NCBI RefSeq assembly: GCF_051148895.1
Contig: NZ_CP154625.1
Span: forward strand, 1,302,001 to 1,366,000
Reading direction: 5' to 3'
Length of the DNA stretch: 64,000 nucleotides
Source: Terrisporobacter vanillatitrophus
Lineage (GTDB): Bacteria; Bacillota; Clostridia; Peptostreptococcales; Peptostreptococcaceae
Shown here: in pieces, positions 8,365-17,272 of the stretch
Numbering within the stretch: the first letter of the stretch is position 1
Layout: every line of letters starts with the position of its first letter
Translations under genes and position numbers: made by a program
Notes under the pieces: generated by a model
Told to the model about the DNA's origin: nothing
Databases searched by the model: none
What the model saw: only the letters and a program-made list of their open reading frames with translations

Positions 8365-8533
8365 ATGAAGCTTTACAGAAGAGTTGTCTTAGGACACACC
8401 GAAGGAGTTATACTCTCAGGTACTTTTTATAAAAGTGGGACTGTAAAGAATAGGAAACTCTGGAGATACCCGTAAAGGGAGCCGAAGGTGCAAGGCTTAA
8501 TTGCTCAATCTCTCAGGCAAAAGGACAGAGAAT
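8365..8533 (+). ncRNA. tandem glycine riboswitch (gcvT type, two aptamers)
   Basis: Aptamer 1 is closed by CTTTACAG (8371-8378) pairing with CTGTAAAG (8441-8448). Aptamer 2 is closed by CTCTG (8458-8462) with CAGAG (8526-8530). Both carry the family hallmarks: GGAGTTATACTCTCAGG in the first, and GGAGATACCCG, GCCGAAGGTG and CTCTCAGGCAAAAGGACAG in the second. A terminator hairpin lies 53 bases downstream, so control is probably at transcription. The regulated gene is the alanine/glycine symporter. In this location glycine could either induce or repress; the sequence alone does not settle the direction. Confidence 0.95.
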
Positions 8534-8585
8534 ATATATATGTATAAAGCATTTTTATGCTTTTCTTTAATATGTATGAAATCCT

Positions 8586-8619
8586 ATACTAAATCATCTC
8601 TATGATTTAGTATTTTTTT
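8586..8619 (+). terminator. riboswitch expression-platform terminator
   Basis: Stem ATACTAAATCA / TGATTTAGTAT (8586-8596 with 8603-8613), then seven T residues. It sits between the glycine aptamers and the symporter gene, and a weaker hairpin AAAGCAT / ATGCTTT lies just upstream. Confidence 0.85.
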
Positions 8620-8764
8620 ACAATTCATACATATTCGTAATTATTATATTTTTAGCAAACTGTATATTGTTATTGTATACAGGATGCAATTATTCTCGCC
8701 TTTATTCATAAAGGATTATGTGATTTTGTACTTAAATTATTTAATGACAAAAGGAGCGTTTTTT

Positions 8765-10135
8765 ATGGATTTTCTTAATTTATTAAACCAAGTGGACAGT
8801 TTTATATGGGGGCCGCCATTATTAATTTTACTAGTAGGTACAGGTATTTATCTTACAGTTAGGTTGGGATTAATACAAATTGTAAAATTACCTAAAGCAT
8901 TAAAATTGATTTTCAAAGCTGAAAATGAAGGTAGTGGAGATATTTCAAGTTTTGGAGCTTTATGTACAGCTCTTGCAGCAACAATAGGAACAGGTAATAT
9001 AGTTGGAGTTGCTACAGCAATTAAAGCTGGTGGACCAGGGGCATTATTTTGGATGTGGCTTGCTGCCTTCTTTGGAATGGCAACTAAGTATTCAGAAGGT
9101 TTACTTGCTATAAAATTTAGAGTTAAGGATGAAAATGATCAAGTATCTGGTGGACCAATGTACTATATAGTAAATGGTATGGGTGAAAAATGGAGACCCT
9201 TAGCATCATTCTTTGCCATAAGTGGTATATTAGTGGCACTTTTAGGAATTGGGACTTTTTCACAGGTTAATTCAATTACAGATGCAGTACAAGGTTCTTT
9301 TAATATAGATCCAAAAATAACAGGAGTAATATTAGCAATTTGTGTAGCTTTAGTTGTATTTGGAGGACTTCAAAGTATATCAAATGTGGCAACTAAAATA
9401 GTTCCTTTTATGACAGTAGCATATATATTAATATGTCTTACTATTTTGGGTAAATCTTATACATTAATACCAGAAACAGTTGTGCTAATATTTAAAAGTG
9501 CTTTTACTGGTCAAGCAGCTGCGGGAGGTTTTATTGGAGCAACTGTATCTATGGCTATTAGAAACGGTATAGCTCGTGGTGTTTTTTCAAATGAATCAGG
9601 TCTTGGTAGTGCTCCAATTGCAGCTGCTGCAGCAAAAACTAAGTGGCCAGCAGAACAAGGTCTAATATCAATGACAGGAACATTTATAGATAGTATAATA
9701 ATTTGTACTTTAACAGGAGTATCTTTAATAATTTCAGGTGTTTGGCAAAGTGATTTAAATGGAGCATTAATGACTCAATCAGCTTTTGCATCAGTACTTC
9801 CAAATTTAGGACCGATATTTTTAACAATAAGTTTAAGTTTATTTGCTTTTACAACGATCCTTGGGTGGAGTTATTATGGAGAAAGATGTTTTGAATTTTT
9901 ATTTGGAGTAAAAAAGATAAATTTATTTAGAGGTTTATTTGTACTTATGGTATTACTTGGCGCATTTTTAAAACTGGAAATGGTATGGATTATAGCTGAC
10001 ATAGTAAATGGTCTTATGGCATTGCCAAACTTAATCGCTTTACTTGCATTGTCTCCAGTGATTATATCAGAGACTAAATTATATTTAGATCATTTATATG
10101 ACCAAAACAAATCAAATAGTGAAAAGATAAGTTAA
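8765..10135 (+). CDS. alanine/glycine:cation symporter (AGCS family)
   Basis: A 456-aa membrane protein of about 10-11 helices with AGCS signatures: GTGIYLTVRLGLIQI, LAATIGTGNIVGVATAIKAGGPGALFWMW, GGPMYYI, NGIARGVFSNESGLGSAPIAAAAA and TILGWSYYGERC. The family imports alanine or glycine with Na+ or H+. Control by the glycine riboswitch points to glycine as substrate. The ATG at 8765 has an AAAGGAG site at proper spacing. An earlier in-frame ATG at 8684 would add 27 residues, lacks a good site, and is rejected. In a Stickland fermenter the carrier may import glycine or, with the gradient reversed, release it. Confidence 0.92.
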   Translation: MDFLNLLNQVDSFIWGPPLLILLVGTGIYLTVRLGLIQIVKLPKALKLIFKAENEGSGDISSFGALCTALAATIGTGNIVGVATAIKAGGPGALFWMWLAAFFGMATKYSEGLLAIKFRVKDENDQVSGGPMYYIVNGMGEKWRPLASFFAISGILVALLGIGTFSQVNSITDAVQGSFNIDPKITGVILAICVALVVFGGLQSISNVATKIVPFMTVAYILICLTILGKSYTLIPETVVLIFKSAFTGQAAAGGFIGATVSMAIRNGIARGVFSNESGLGSAPIAAAAAKTKWPAEQGLISMTGTFIDSIIICTLTGVSLIISGVWQSDLNGALMTQSAFASVLPNLGPIFLTISLSLFAFTTILGWSYYGERCFEFLFGVKKINLFRGLFVLMVLLGAFLKLEMVWIIADIVNGLMALPNLIALLALSPVIISETKLYLDHLYDQNKSNSEKIS

Positions 10136-10190
10136 ATAGTAGATTTTTAATAAAAAGGCAAGCAAAATAGTATCTAACTTTTGTATATAT

Positions 10191-10228
10191 AACCTTAGAT
10201 TGAAGTAAAATTCATTCTAAGGTTTTTA
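10191..10228 (+). terminator. intrinsic terminator, copy 1 of a duplicated sequence
   Basis: AACCTTAGA / TCTAAGGTT stem with inner TGAA / TTCA and T tract. The same ~37 bases recur at 11543-11579 with one substitution in the loop. Confidence 0.85.
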
Positions 10229-10313
10229 ATATATAAAATTATAAATCACTATTATTGATAAGAATTGGCTATAATTTAATTAGTTATATAAGAAAATAAG
10301 AGGGGGAATTGAT

Positions 10314-11465
10314 TTGAGCAAAGTTGTAATAAAAAATTGTGAAAATTACAATATAGATGCTTTAACAAAAAATATAAATGAAGGAATTGATAACTTAGGG
10401 GGTTGGGGAAAATTTGTACATAAAGGAGCCAATGTTTTACTTAAAGTAAATCTAATAGGTCCTAAAACCTCAGATAGTGGTGCAATTACGCATGTGGAGT
10501 TTATTAGAAGTATAATTAAAATTTTAAAAGAAAAGGGATGTAATGTTTTTATTGGAGATTCTTCAGGAGGAGCTATAGCAGGTATTGCTCCAACAAATCA
10601 AAGTTTTATTTCTTCAGGTATTGAAAAAATGGCAAAAGAGGAAGGAGCTGAGATTAAAAGTTTTGACAAAGAGGGCGTAGTGAAATGTGATGATAACTTA
10701 GTTTATGGACCTATGTACATAGCAAAGCCCATGTTTGATGCAGATATAGTAATAAATCTTCCTAAACTAAAGACTCATTCGGCAGCAATGTATACTGGTG
10801 CAGTAAAAAATTTATTTGGATGTATACCAGGATTGAAAAAGGCATATTATCACAAGATTGCTCCTAATCCACTTGATTTTGGAGATGTTATTGTAGATAT
10901 TAATAAAAGTTGCAAAATCAACTTGCATATAATGGATGGAATTGAAAGCATGGAAGGAGAAGGACCTACAGGTGGAACTGTTTACAAAAGTAATAAGATT
11001 CTAATTAGTGAAGATCCCTTAGCCTTAGATACTGTTGCTTCAAAAATGATAGGAATGGATGTTGATAATATTCCAATCCTAAAAAAAGCACAAATGAGGA
11101 ATTTAGGGGAAAGTAATTTAGAAAAAATAGAATTATTAGGGGATTTTAGTTTATTGCCTAAATTACATAATTTTAAATTTCCTAAAAATTATAATAGTAA
11201 TAAAAGAAAAAACTATAATGCAGTTAAAAGTGTAATTGATTTTATGAAGGCAAGACCTAAAGTTAATTTGAAAAAATGTAAAGGTTGCAACATGTGCGTA
11301 GATAGTTGCCCTGTATCTGCTATAGAAAAAGGCAGTAAAGCAATTGATTATGATAAATGTATTGAATGTTTATGTTGTCATGAACTTTGTTTACATAAAG
11401 CAATAGATTTAAAGAGAAGTAATTTTATTGCTGGCATTATAATGAAATTGCCTTTTAAATATTAA
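10314..11465 (+). CDS. DUF362 protein with C-terminal 2x[4Fe-4S] ferredoxin domain
   Basis: A 383-aa protein. The DUF362 domain covers about 1-285, with INLPKLKTHSAAMYTGAVKNLFGCIPG and DGIESMEGEGPTGGT. Two ferredoxin clusters follow at ~320-370: CKGCNMCVDSCP and CIECLCCHELC. Proteins of this architecture are common in anaerobes and are presumed redox proteins of unknown substrate. TTG start with an AGAGGGGG ribosome binding site. It is monocistronic between two copies of the same terminator. Lying just upstream of the PucR/betaine reductase region it might supply electrons there, but nothing in the sequence proves it. Confidence 0.85.
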   Translation: MSKVVIKNCENYNIDALTKNINEGIDNLGGWGKFVHKGANVLLKVNLIGPKTSDSGAITHVEFIRSIIKILKEKGCNVFIGDSSGGAIAGIAPTNQSFISSGIEKMAKEEGAEIKSFDKEGVVKCDDNLVYGPMYIAKPMFDADIVINLPKLKTHSAAMYTGAVKNLFGCIPGLKKAYYHKIAPNPLDFGDVIVDINKSCKINLHIMDGIESMEGEGPTGGTVYKSNKILISEDPLALDTVASKMIGMDVDNIPILKKAQMRNLGESNLEKIELLGDFSLLPKLHNFKFPKNYNSNKRKNYNAVKSVIDFMKARPKVNLKKCKGCNMCVDSCPVSAIEKGSKAIDYDKCIECLCCHELCLHKAIDLKRSNFIAGIIMKLPFKY

Positions 11466-11542
11466 AATTTATAATTCATATATATAATAAGTAAATAATA
11501 AAAATAAACCATTAGATTAAAATATAAATAATGTTAACAAAA

Positions 11543-11579
11543 AACCTTAGATTGAAGCAAAATTCATTCTAAGGTTTTT
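11543..11579 (+). terminator. intrinsic terminator, copy 2 of a duplicated sequence
   Basis: Same hairpin as at 10191-10228, differing by C for T in the loop. It lies 78 bases after the DUF362 stop and also faces the 3' end of the convergent PucR gene. Confidence 0.85.
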
Positions 11580-11617
11580 GTGTTTTAATAAAAATATATA
11601 CTATACAAATATAAAGT

Positions 11618-12769
11618 TTATATAGAAAAATTGTTATATATTTTGTGTAGCTTCATACAAATTGAAATTTTTTCGTAAAACTCAATGCTGGAATCTTCTA
11701 AATTTAATAAAGATTTTATTTTCAATATTCTATATCTTATAGTATTTTCATGCTGATAAAGTATTCTAGAACAAGTTTTGTAGTCGCCATTACATTCTAC
11801 AAAAGCAATTAGGGTTTTTAATAAATCTTTATTATATTTGTCGTCATACTCCTTTATAGGATTAATTATATCCTTGTAGTAATTTTTAATTTCAGGTGTA
11901 TCCTTATAAGAAAATAACCATGGTATTATACCTAATTCCTTATATCTAATTATAGAAAATGGTTTTTTGTTCATAGAGGTTAAGCATAAAATGGACTGAG
12001 AAATAGCTGTTTTAGCATCGACCAAGTCAATAAAATTATTGCTTATACCAATTATATATTTATCTACATTATTCTTTATAATGTCGCTATAATATGAAAT
12101 AGTAGAGTCTATTGATTTTAAATCATCTTTATAATAACTAATAATTAAGATAAATCCATTTTTATAAGGAATACATATATTATTTTTATTTTGATTTAAC
12201 AAATTTAAAAAATCAGAAGAATAATTATAATAAGCATTAGATGAATAAAAATATATGGCTGTTATATAGTCTAAAAAATGTGGGTTAATAGTATTTAGTA
12301 TTTTTTTAGAGTCTAATAAAGAATATGTATTCATTAAATTAGCTAGTTGTGATTCTAACAAATAGTTTTTTTCATTTTTGAAAAGGAGATAAGCCACATC
12401 TCTGATAATATCACCATAAGAAATTGAATAATCTATAGTAAGAACAGGGAAATTTATTTTATTGCAATGATTTATAAGTTCTTCAGAAAAACAATCTAAA
12501 TATTCACTAGTAATACATAAACCACTACATTTGCAAGAATCTAAAAAATTTATTGCATATATTCCATACTCTATACTTTCTTTAAAAAAGAAAAAATTGC
12601 TTATGAAAAAATCCCCGTCTTTTAAAACAACTCTATCTCGACTTTCTTCTATTGGACAATCAAAGACAGACACTCTATTTATTATTCTATTTAATCCGTT
12701 GTGACCAGCAATAATCTGGCTCTCTTTAAATAAATCTAATTTTAATAAATCTTTTACTAATATTCCCAT
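11618..12769 (-). CDS. PucR-family transcriptional regulator
   Basis: A 383-aa protein. The N-terminal PucR-type sensing domain (about 1-120) begins VKDLLKLDLFKESQIIAGHNGLNR and continues with VFDCPIEESRDRVVLKDGDFFISN. A middle domain follows, and the C-terminal helix-turn-helix of the PucR/CdaR class reads LLKTLIAFVECNGDYKTCSRILYQHENTIRYRILKIKSLL (shown in parts: CNGDYKTCSRILYQHENTIR). Such regulators control purine, amino-acid or GABA catabolism as ligand-responsive activators. The gene is divergent from grdI with 225 bases between, and nothing else nearby needs a regulator, so control of the betaine reductase operon is the natural inference. Ribosome binding site AGGGGG. Confidence 0.88.
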   Translation of the reverse strand: MGILVKDLLKLDLFKESQIIAGHNGLNRIINRVSVFDCPIEESRDRVVLKDGDFFISNFFFFKESIEYGIYAINFLDSCKCSGLCITSEYLDCFSEELINHCNKINFPVLTIDYSISYGDIIRDVAYLLFKNEKNYLLESQLANLMNTYSLLDSKKILNTINPHFLDYITAIYFYSSNAYYNYSSDFLNLLNQNKNNICIPYKNGFILIISYYKDDLKSIDSTISYYSDIIKNNVDKYIIGISNNFIDLVDAKTAISQSILCLTSMNKKPFSIIRYKELGIIPWLFSYKDTPEIKNYYKDIINPIKEYDDKYNKDLLKTLIAFVECNGDYKTCSRILYQHENTIRYRILKIKSLLNLEDSSIEFYEKISICMKLHKIYNNFSI

Positions 12770-12837
12770 CTTTACCCCCTAAATATTAATTATTTGCTTA
12801 ATGATTCTACAAATTAATCATATCATAATCTTTAATT

Positions 12838-12923
12838 AAGTATTGGAAAAAATTATAAATGAGGATGAAGTATTGGAAAAAATTATAAAAAAAGAATATT
12901 TTTTTTGTAAATATTCCAAAAAA
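12838..12923. promoter_or_regulatory. candidate PucR operators: 22-bp direct repeats 30 bp apart
   Basis: AAGTATTGGAAAAAATTATAAA occurs at 12838-12859 and again at 12868-12889 (22 bases, so only its core TTGGAAAAAATTAT need be quoted). A third core in reverse, ATATTCCAAAAAAT, lies at 12911-12924. The 30-base offset equals about three helical turns, placing the copies on one DNA face between the divergent PucR and grdI genes. Confidence 0.5.
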
Positions 12924-12994
12924 TGATATTGTTAATATTTATACACTTATATTAGAAGTTAAATAAAACTTTATAAAAATAGGGAGGGAAGATT

Positions 12995-14320
12995 GTGAAA
13001 CTTGAATTAGGAAACTTTTATGTAAAAGACATAAAGTTTGGTAGTGAAACATCTTATAATGAGGGGATTTTAATAATTGACAAAGAAGATGTCTTAAACT
13101 TTGTAAAAAAAGATGCAAGAATAACAGATGCGGATTTATACATTGTAAATCCAGGAGATAAGATAAGATTATGTCCAGTGAAAGAAGCTATAGAACCAAG
13201 AGTTAAGCTTGACAAATCACCATTATTCCCAGGATATACAGGTGATCTAACATTGTGTGGTAGTGGAAGAACTCATGCATTAAAAAATTGTAGTGTTCTT
13301 GTAGTAGGAAAACATTGGGGTGGATTCCAAGATGGCTTAATAGATATGAGTGGTGAAGGTGCAAAATTAACTTATTTCTCCCAATTAAAAAATATAGTTT
13401 TAGTGGCAGACACTAATGAAGATTTTGAAAAAAATGAACAACAAAAGAAAAATGATGCTCTAAGACGTGCAGGACACAAAATGGCAGAATATATAGCTAA
13501 ATGTGTAAGTGAATTAGAACCAGAAGAGATAGAAACTTATGAACTAGATCCAATAACTAAGAGAAGTAAAGAGGTAAATGATTTACCGAGTGTAGTATTA
13601 GTATTACAAGGGCAGTCTCAAATGGAAGAAATGGGATATAATGATTTAGTTTATGGATGGGATTTAAATCACTTTGTACCAACTTTAATGCATCCAAATG
13701 AAATATTAGATGGAGCTTTAGTATCAGGAAGCTTTATGCCATGCTCATCAAAATGGTCTACTTATGATATGCAAAATGCACCTGTATTAAAAAGAATATA
13801 CAAAGAGCACGGTAAAACTTTAAATTTCTTAGGCGTAATATTATCTAATCTAAATGTTGCCTTAGAGCAAAAAGAAAGATCAGCTATATTTGTAGCGCAA
13901 ATGGCAAAATCTTTAGGAGCAGATGGAGCTATAGTTGCAGAAGAAGGTTATGGAAATCCAGATGCTGACTTTGTAGGATGTGTTGTTGCTTTAGAAAATG
14001 CAGGGGTAAAAGTTGTAGGATTGACAAATGAATGTACTGGAAGAGATGGTAATTCACAACCTTTAGTTACATTAGATGAAAAATTAGATGCAGTAGTATC
14101 ATGTGGTAATGTTTCTGAGCTTATACAATTACCTCCAATGGAAACAGTACTTGGAGAATTGGAGGCATTAGCTAGAGATGGATTATCTGGTGGATGGGCT
14201 AATGATGAAATTCTCGGATCTTCAGTAAAAGAAGATGGTTCAATTATAATGGAAAACAATTCAATGTTCTGTGGGGACCAAGTTTTAGGTTGGTCTACTA
14301 AGACAATGAAAGAATTCTAA
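12995..14320 (+). CDS. grdI: betaine (or sarcosine) reductase protein B, proprotein subunit GrdI-like
   Basis: A 441-aa member of the GrdE/GrdG/GrdI family, the proprotein of substrate-specific protein B. It contains LKNCSVLVVGKHWGGFQDGLIDM, TYFSQLKNIVLVADTNEDFE, WDLNHFVPTLMHPNEILDGALVSG and LTNECTGRDGNSQ. In GrdE a cysteine near residue 242 becomes a pyruvoyl group after cleavage; Cys250 in SGSFMPCSS is the best candidate here, but unproven. With GrdH it would bind the amine and pass a carboxymethyl group to the selenocysteine of GrdA. GTG start with AGGGAGG. GrdH begins 19 bases later. Betaine rather than sarcosine is favoured by the adjacent BCCT carrier. Confidence 0.88.
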   Translation: MKLELGNFYVKDIKFGSETSYNEGILIIDKEDVLNFVKKDARITDADLYIVNPGDKIRLCPVKEAIEPRVKLDKSPLFPGYTGDLTLCGSGRTHALKNCSVLVVGKHWGGFQDGLIDMSGEGAKLTYFSQLKNIVLVADTNEDFEKNEQQKKNDALRRAGHKMAEYIAKCVSELEPEEIETYELDPITKRSKEVNDLPSVVLVLQGQSQMEEMGYNDLVYGWDLNHFVPTLMHPNEILDGALVSGSFMPCSSKWSTYDMQNAPVLKRIYKEHGKTLNFLGVILSNLNVALEQKERSAIFVAQMAKSLGADGAIVAEEGYGNPDADFVGCVVALENAGVKVVGLTNECTGRDGNSQPLVTLDEKLDAVVSCGNVSELIQLPPMETVLGELEALARDGLSGGWANDEILGSSVKEDGSIIMENNSMFCGDQVLGWSTKTMKEF

Positions 14321-14339
14321 GAAGGAGGGAAAAAGAATA

Positions 14340-15653
14340 ATGAAAAATGCTATCTTATATCTTAATCAATTTTTCGGGCAAATAGGTGGAGAAGATAAGG
14401 CTGACTACCAACCTGAAATAAGAGAAGGTTTAGTTGGGCCAGCTCTACAGCTAGACAAATTATTAGATAATGGACAAATTACTCATACAATAATATGTGG
14501 TGACAACTTTATGGGATCAAATACAGAAGAAGCTATAAATACAATATTAGGATTTTTAGAAGACAAAGAATTTGATGTATTTATTGCAGGACCTGCTTTT
14601 CAAGCTGGTAGATACGGTGTAGCTTGTGGTCATATATGTAAAGCAGTAAAAGAAAAATTTAATGTTCCAGTTATAACTTCTATGCATGAAGAAAACCCAG
14701 GAGTAGATATGTTTAAAAAGGACATGCCTATACTAAAGGGAGGAAATAGTGCAGCTAAAATGAGAAATGACTTAAAAGTTTTATCTAAATTAGTAAACAA
14801 AGTCTTAAATGAAGAAGAAATACTAGATGCTGCATCTGAAGGAATTTTTGAAAGAGGAAAAAGACATCAAACATTTAGAACTGATAATAAACTAGCTTCT
14901 GATAGAGCTGTAGAAATGCTTTTAAGAAAATTAAAAGGTGAAGAGGTAGCTACAGAAATGGTAGTTCCTAAAATAGATCGAGTTCCTATAGCTAAAGCTA
15001 TACCAGATATGAAAAAAGCTAAACTTGCTTTAGTGACTACTGGAGGTATAGTTCCTGTAGATAATCCAGACAGAATACAATCGGCATCAGCTACTAGATG
15101 GGGAAAATATGATATATCTGATTTAGAAGCACTTCAACCAGGTGTTTATAAAACAATACATGCTGGATTTGATCCTGCTATTGCGGATGCAAACCCAAAT
15201 GTAATTACGCCAATAGATGCCCTTAAACAGTTAGAAAAAGAAGGAGAAATAGGAAGTTTACATGAATATTTCTACACAACAGTAGGAACTGGAACTACTC
15301 AGGGAGAAGCATCTAAGATGGCAAAAGAAATAATACCATTCCTACAAGAAGCCAATGTTGATGCAATAATAATGGTTTCTACATGAGGTACTTGTACTCG
15401 TTGCGGTGCAACGATGGTTAAAGAATTTGAAAAAGTGGGATTCCCAATTGTTCAAATGTGCAACTTAATTCCAGTTGCTAAAACAGTAGGATCTAATAGA
15501 ATAGTACCTACAATTTCAATACCTTATCCAATGGGTGATCCTTCTAAAACAAAATCAGAAGAATACCAAATGAGATATAACATGGTAAAAACTGCTCTTA
15601 AAGCTTTAAGTACAGATATTAAAGAGCAAACTGTATTTAAACATGAAATTTAG
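14340..15653 (+). CDS. grdH: betaine reductase protein B, selenoprotein subunit GrdH (in-frame UGA = Sec)
   Basis: The reading frame has a single TGA at 15384-15386, and the same frame continues with family sequence to 15653, giving 437 residues with Sec349. The site reads MVST-U-GTCTRCGATM, the U-x-x-C-x-x-C motif of GrdB/GrdF/GrdH. Upstream are IAGPAFQAGRYGVACGH and MHEENPGVD; downstream is MCNLIPVAKTVGSNRIVP. A hairpin CGTTGC-GGT-GCAACG begins 12 bases after the TGA. The subunit activates the C-N bond of betaine, releasing trimethylamine. Without the readthrough it would look like two genes (14340-15386 and 15414-15653). AAGGAGG ribosome binding site; it is the second gene of the operon. 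Confidence 0.92.
15387..15413 (+). promoter_or_regulatory. candidate SECIS element of grdH
   Basis: A perfect six-base stem CGTTGC (15399-15404) / GCAACG (15408-15413) with loop GGT, starting 12 bases after the Sec UGA. Bacterial SECIS hairpins lie at this distance and carry G residues in the apical loop for SelB. Confidence 0.65.
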
Positions 15654-15689
15654 ATTAATTAAATTTGTACATAGAGGAGATTTAATATT

Positions 15690-17225
15690 ATGAAAGATAT
15701 AAATAGAAAAGATAATCGTGTTTTTTATTCCTCTCTTGTTATTACAATACCAATTTGCCTATGGGCAATTATAGATAGTAAAAGTTTTAGTAATATAGTA
15801 AATAATAGTTTTTCATTTCTAACAGAAAAATTTGGATGGCTATATTTAATATCAATGTTTAGTTTTATTGTATTTCCTCTGATTATTGCATTTAGTAAAT
15901 ATGGAAAACTAAAATTAGGAGAAGATGATTCTAAACCTGAGTATTCAACAATGTCTTGGTTTGCTATGCTATTTTGTGCGGGTATGGGAATTGGATTAAT
16001 ATTTTGGGGTGTTGCAGAGCCACTTTCTCATTATTTATCACCTAGAGGTGCAATAGAACCAGCAAGTGTAGAATCAGCAAAATTTGCATTAAAGACATCT
16101 TTTTTACATTGGGGATTACATCCATGGGCTGGATATAGCTTACTTGGATTGTGTTTAGCATATTTTCAATTTAGGAAAGGAAAAAAAGGTTTAATAAGTA
16201 GTATTTTTGAGCCTTTATTGGGGGAAAAAATAAACGGTCCCATTGGAGTGATAATTGATACATTAGCTGTATTTGCAACAATAGCTGGTGTTGCAACATC
16301 CTTAGGATTAGGAACTTTACAAATAAATAGCGGTTTGAACTATATATTCAAATTGCCAAATAACTTAACAACTCAAATTATAATAATAAGTATCACTACC
16401 GCATTATTTATAATTTCAGCAACTTCGGGACTTGATAAAGGTATTAAGACACTTTCTAATATTAATTTATATACAGCTGTATTTATAACATTAACAGCTT
16501 TGTGTGTAGGTCCTACTTTAGAGATATTTAACAATTTTACAAATGCATTTGGATCATATTTTCAAACAATAATATATGACAGCTTTAATATTTCAGCATA
16601 TGAAGATAACTCATGGCTTAATGGATGGACAATATTCTATTGGGCATGGTGGATAGCTTGGGCACCATTTGTAGGCACGTTTATAGCAAGAATATCTAAA
16701 GGAAGAACTATAAAAGAATTTGTTTTAGGTGTTATGATAGCTCCTGCTATGGCATCTTTTATTTTCTTCTCAATATTTGGAACTTTAGGAATAGATTTAT
16801 CAATGAAAGGAATTTTAAATATTAATGAATTACAGTTAATAGTAGGGGATGTTTCTACTGCATTCTTTGCTGTATTATCTCATTATAATTTAGGATTAAT
16901 TATTTCTGTAGTTACAATTTTCTTACTTATAACATTTTTCGTCACTTCTGCAGATTCAGCAACATTTGTATTAGGAATGTTTACAAGTAATGGAGAATTA
17001 AATCCTCCTAATAAAAAGAAAGTAATTCTAGGTTTATTACAATCTTTATTAGCAATCTGTCTACTCATTACAGGTGGACTTACTGCACTTCAAACAGCAT
17101 CTATAGTTGCAGCATTTCCATTTATATTTATAATGTTACTTTCAATGGTTTCTTTTGTAAAAGCATTAAAAGATGAAAATTTAGAAAATCTTAGTACAAA
17201 GGAAAAAGAAATTGACAATGCGTAA
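15690..17225 (+). CDS. BCCT-family betaine/carnitine/choline transporter
   Basis: A 511-aa protein of about 12 helices. Family signatures are GMGIGLIFWGVAEPLSHY (about 95-112), LHWGLHPWAGYSLLGL and the tryptophan-rich FYWAWWIAWAPFVGTFIARIS. The GMGIGL form is typical of Na+-coupled betaine carriers (BetP/OpuD type), in contrast to proton-coupled choline carriers. It is encoded between grdH and trxB in the same direction with short spacers (36 and 47 bases), so it is almost certainly the substrate importer for the reductase. AGAGGAG ribosome binding site. Carnitine or choline as additional substrates cannot be excluded. Confidence 0.92.
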   Translation: MKDINRKDNRVFYSSLVITIPICLWAIIDSKSFSNIVNNSFSFLTEKFGWLYLISMFSFIVFPLIIAFSKYGKLKLGEDDSKPEYSTMSWFAMLFCAGMGIGLIFWGVAEPLSHYLSPRGAIEPASVESAKFALKTSFLHWGLHPWAGYSLLGLCLAYFQFRKGKKGLISSIFEPLLGEKINGPIGVIIDTLAVFATIAGVATSLGLGTLQINSGLNYIFKLPNNLTTQIIIISITTALFIISATSGLDKGIKTLSNINLYTAVFITLTALCVGPTLEIFNNFTNAFGSYFQTIIYDSFNISAYEDNSWLNGWTIFYWAWWIAWAPFVGTFIARISKGRTIKEFVLGVMIAPAMASFIFFSIFGTLGIDLSMKGILNINELQLIVGDVSTAFFAVLSHYNLGLIISVVTIFLLITFFVTSADSATFVLGMFTSNGELNPPNKKKVILGLLQSLLAICLLITGGLTALQTASIVAAFPFIFIMLLSMVSFVKALKDENLENLSTKEKEIDNA

Positions 17226-17272
17226 TTAGGTAATAAATTAACAAATATATTATTAATAATTGGAGGAATATA

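Noticed and set aside
15414..15653. A separate 79-aa gene after the TGA
   Set aside because: It is the C-terminal part of GrdH read through the selenocysteine codon: same frame, family sequence on both sides.
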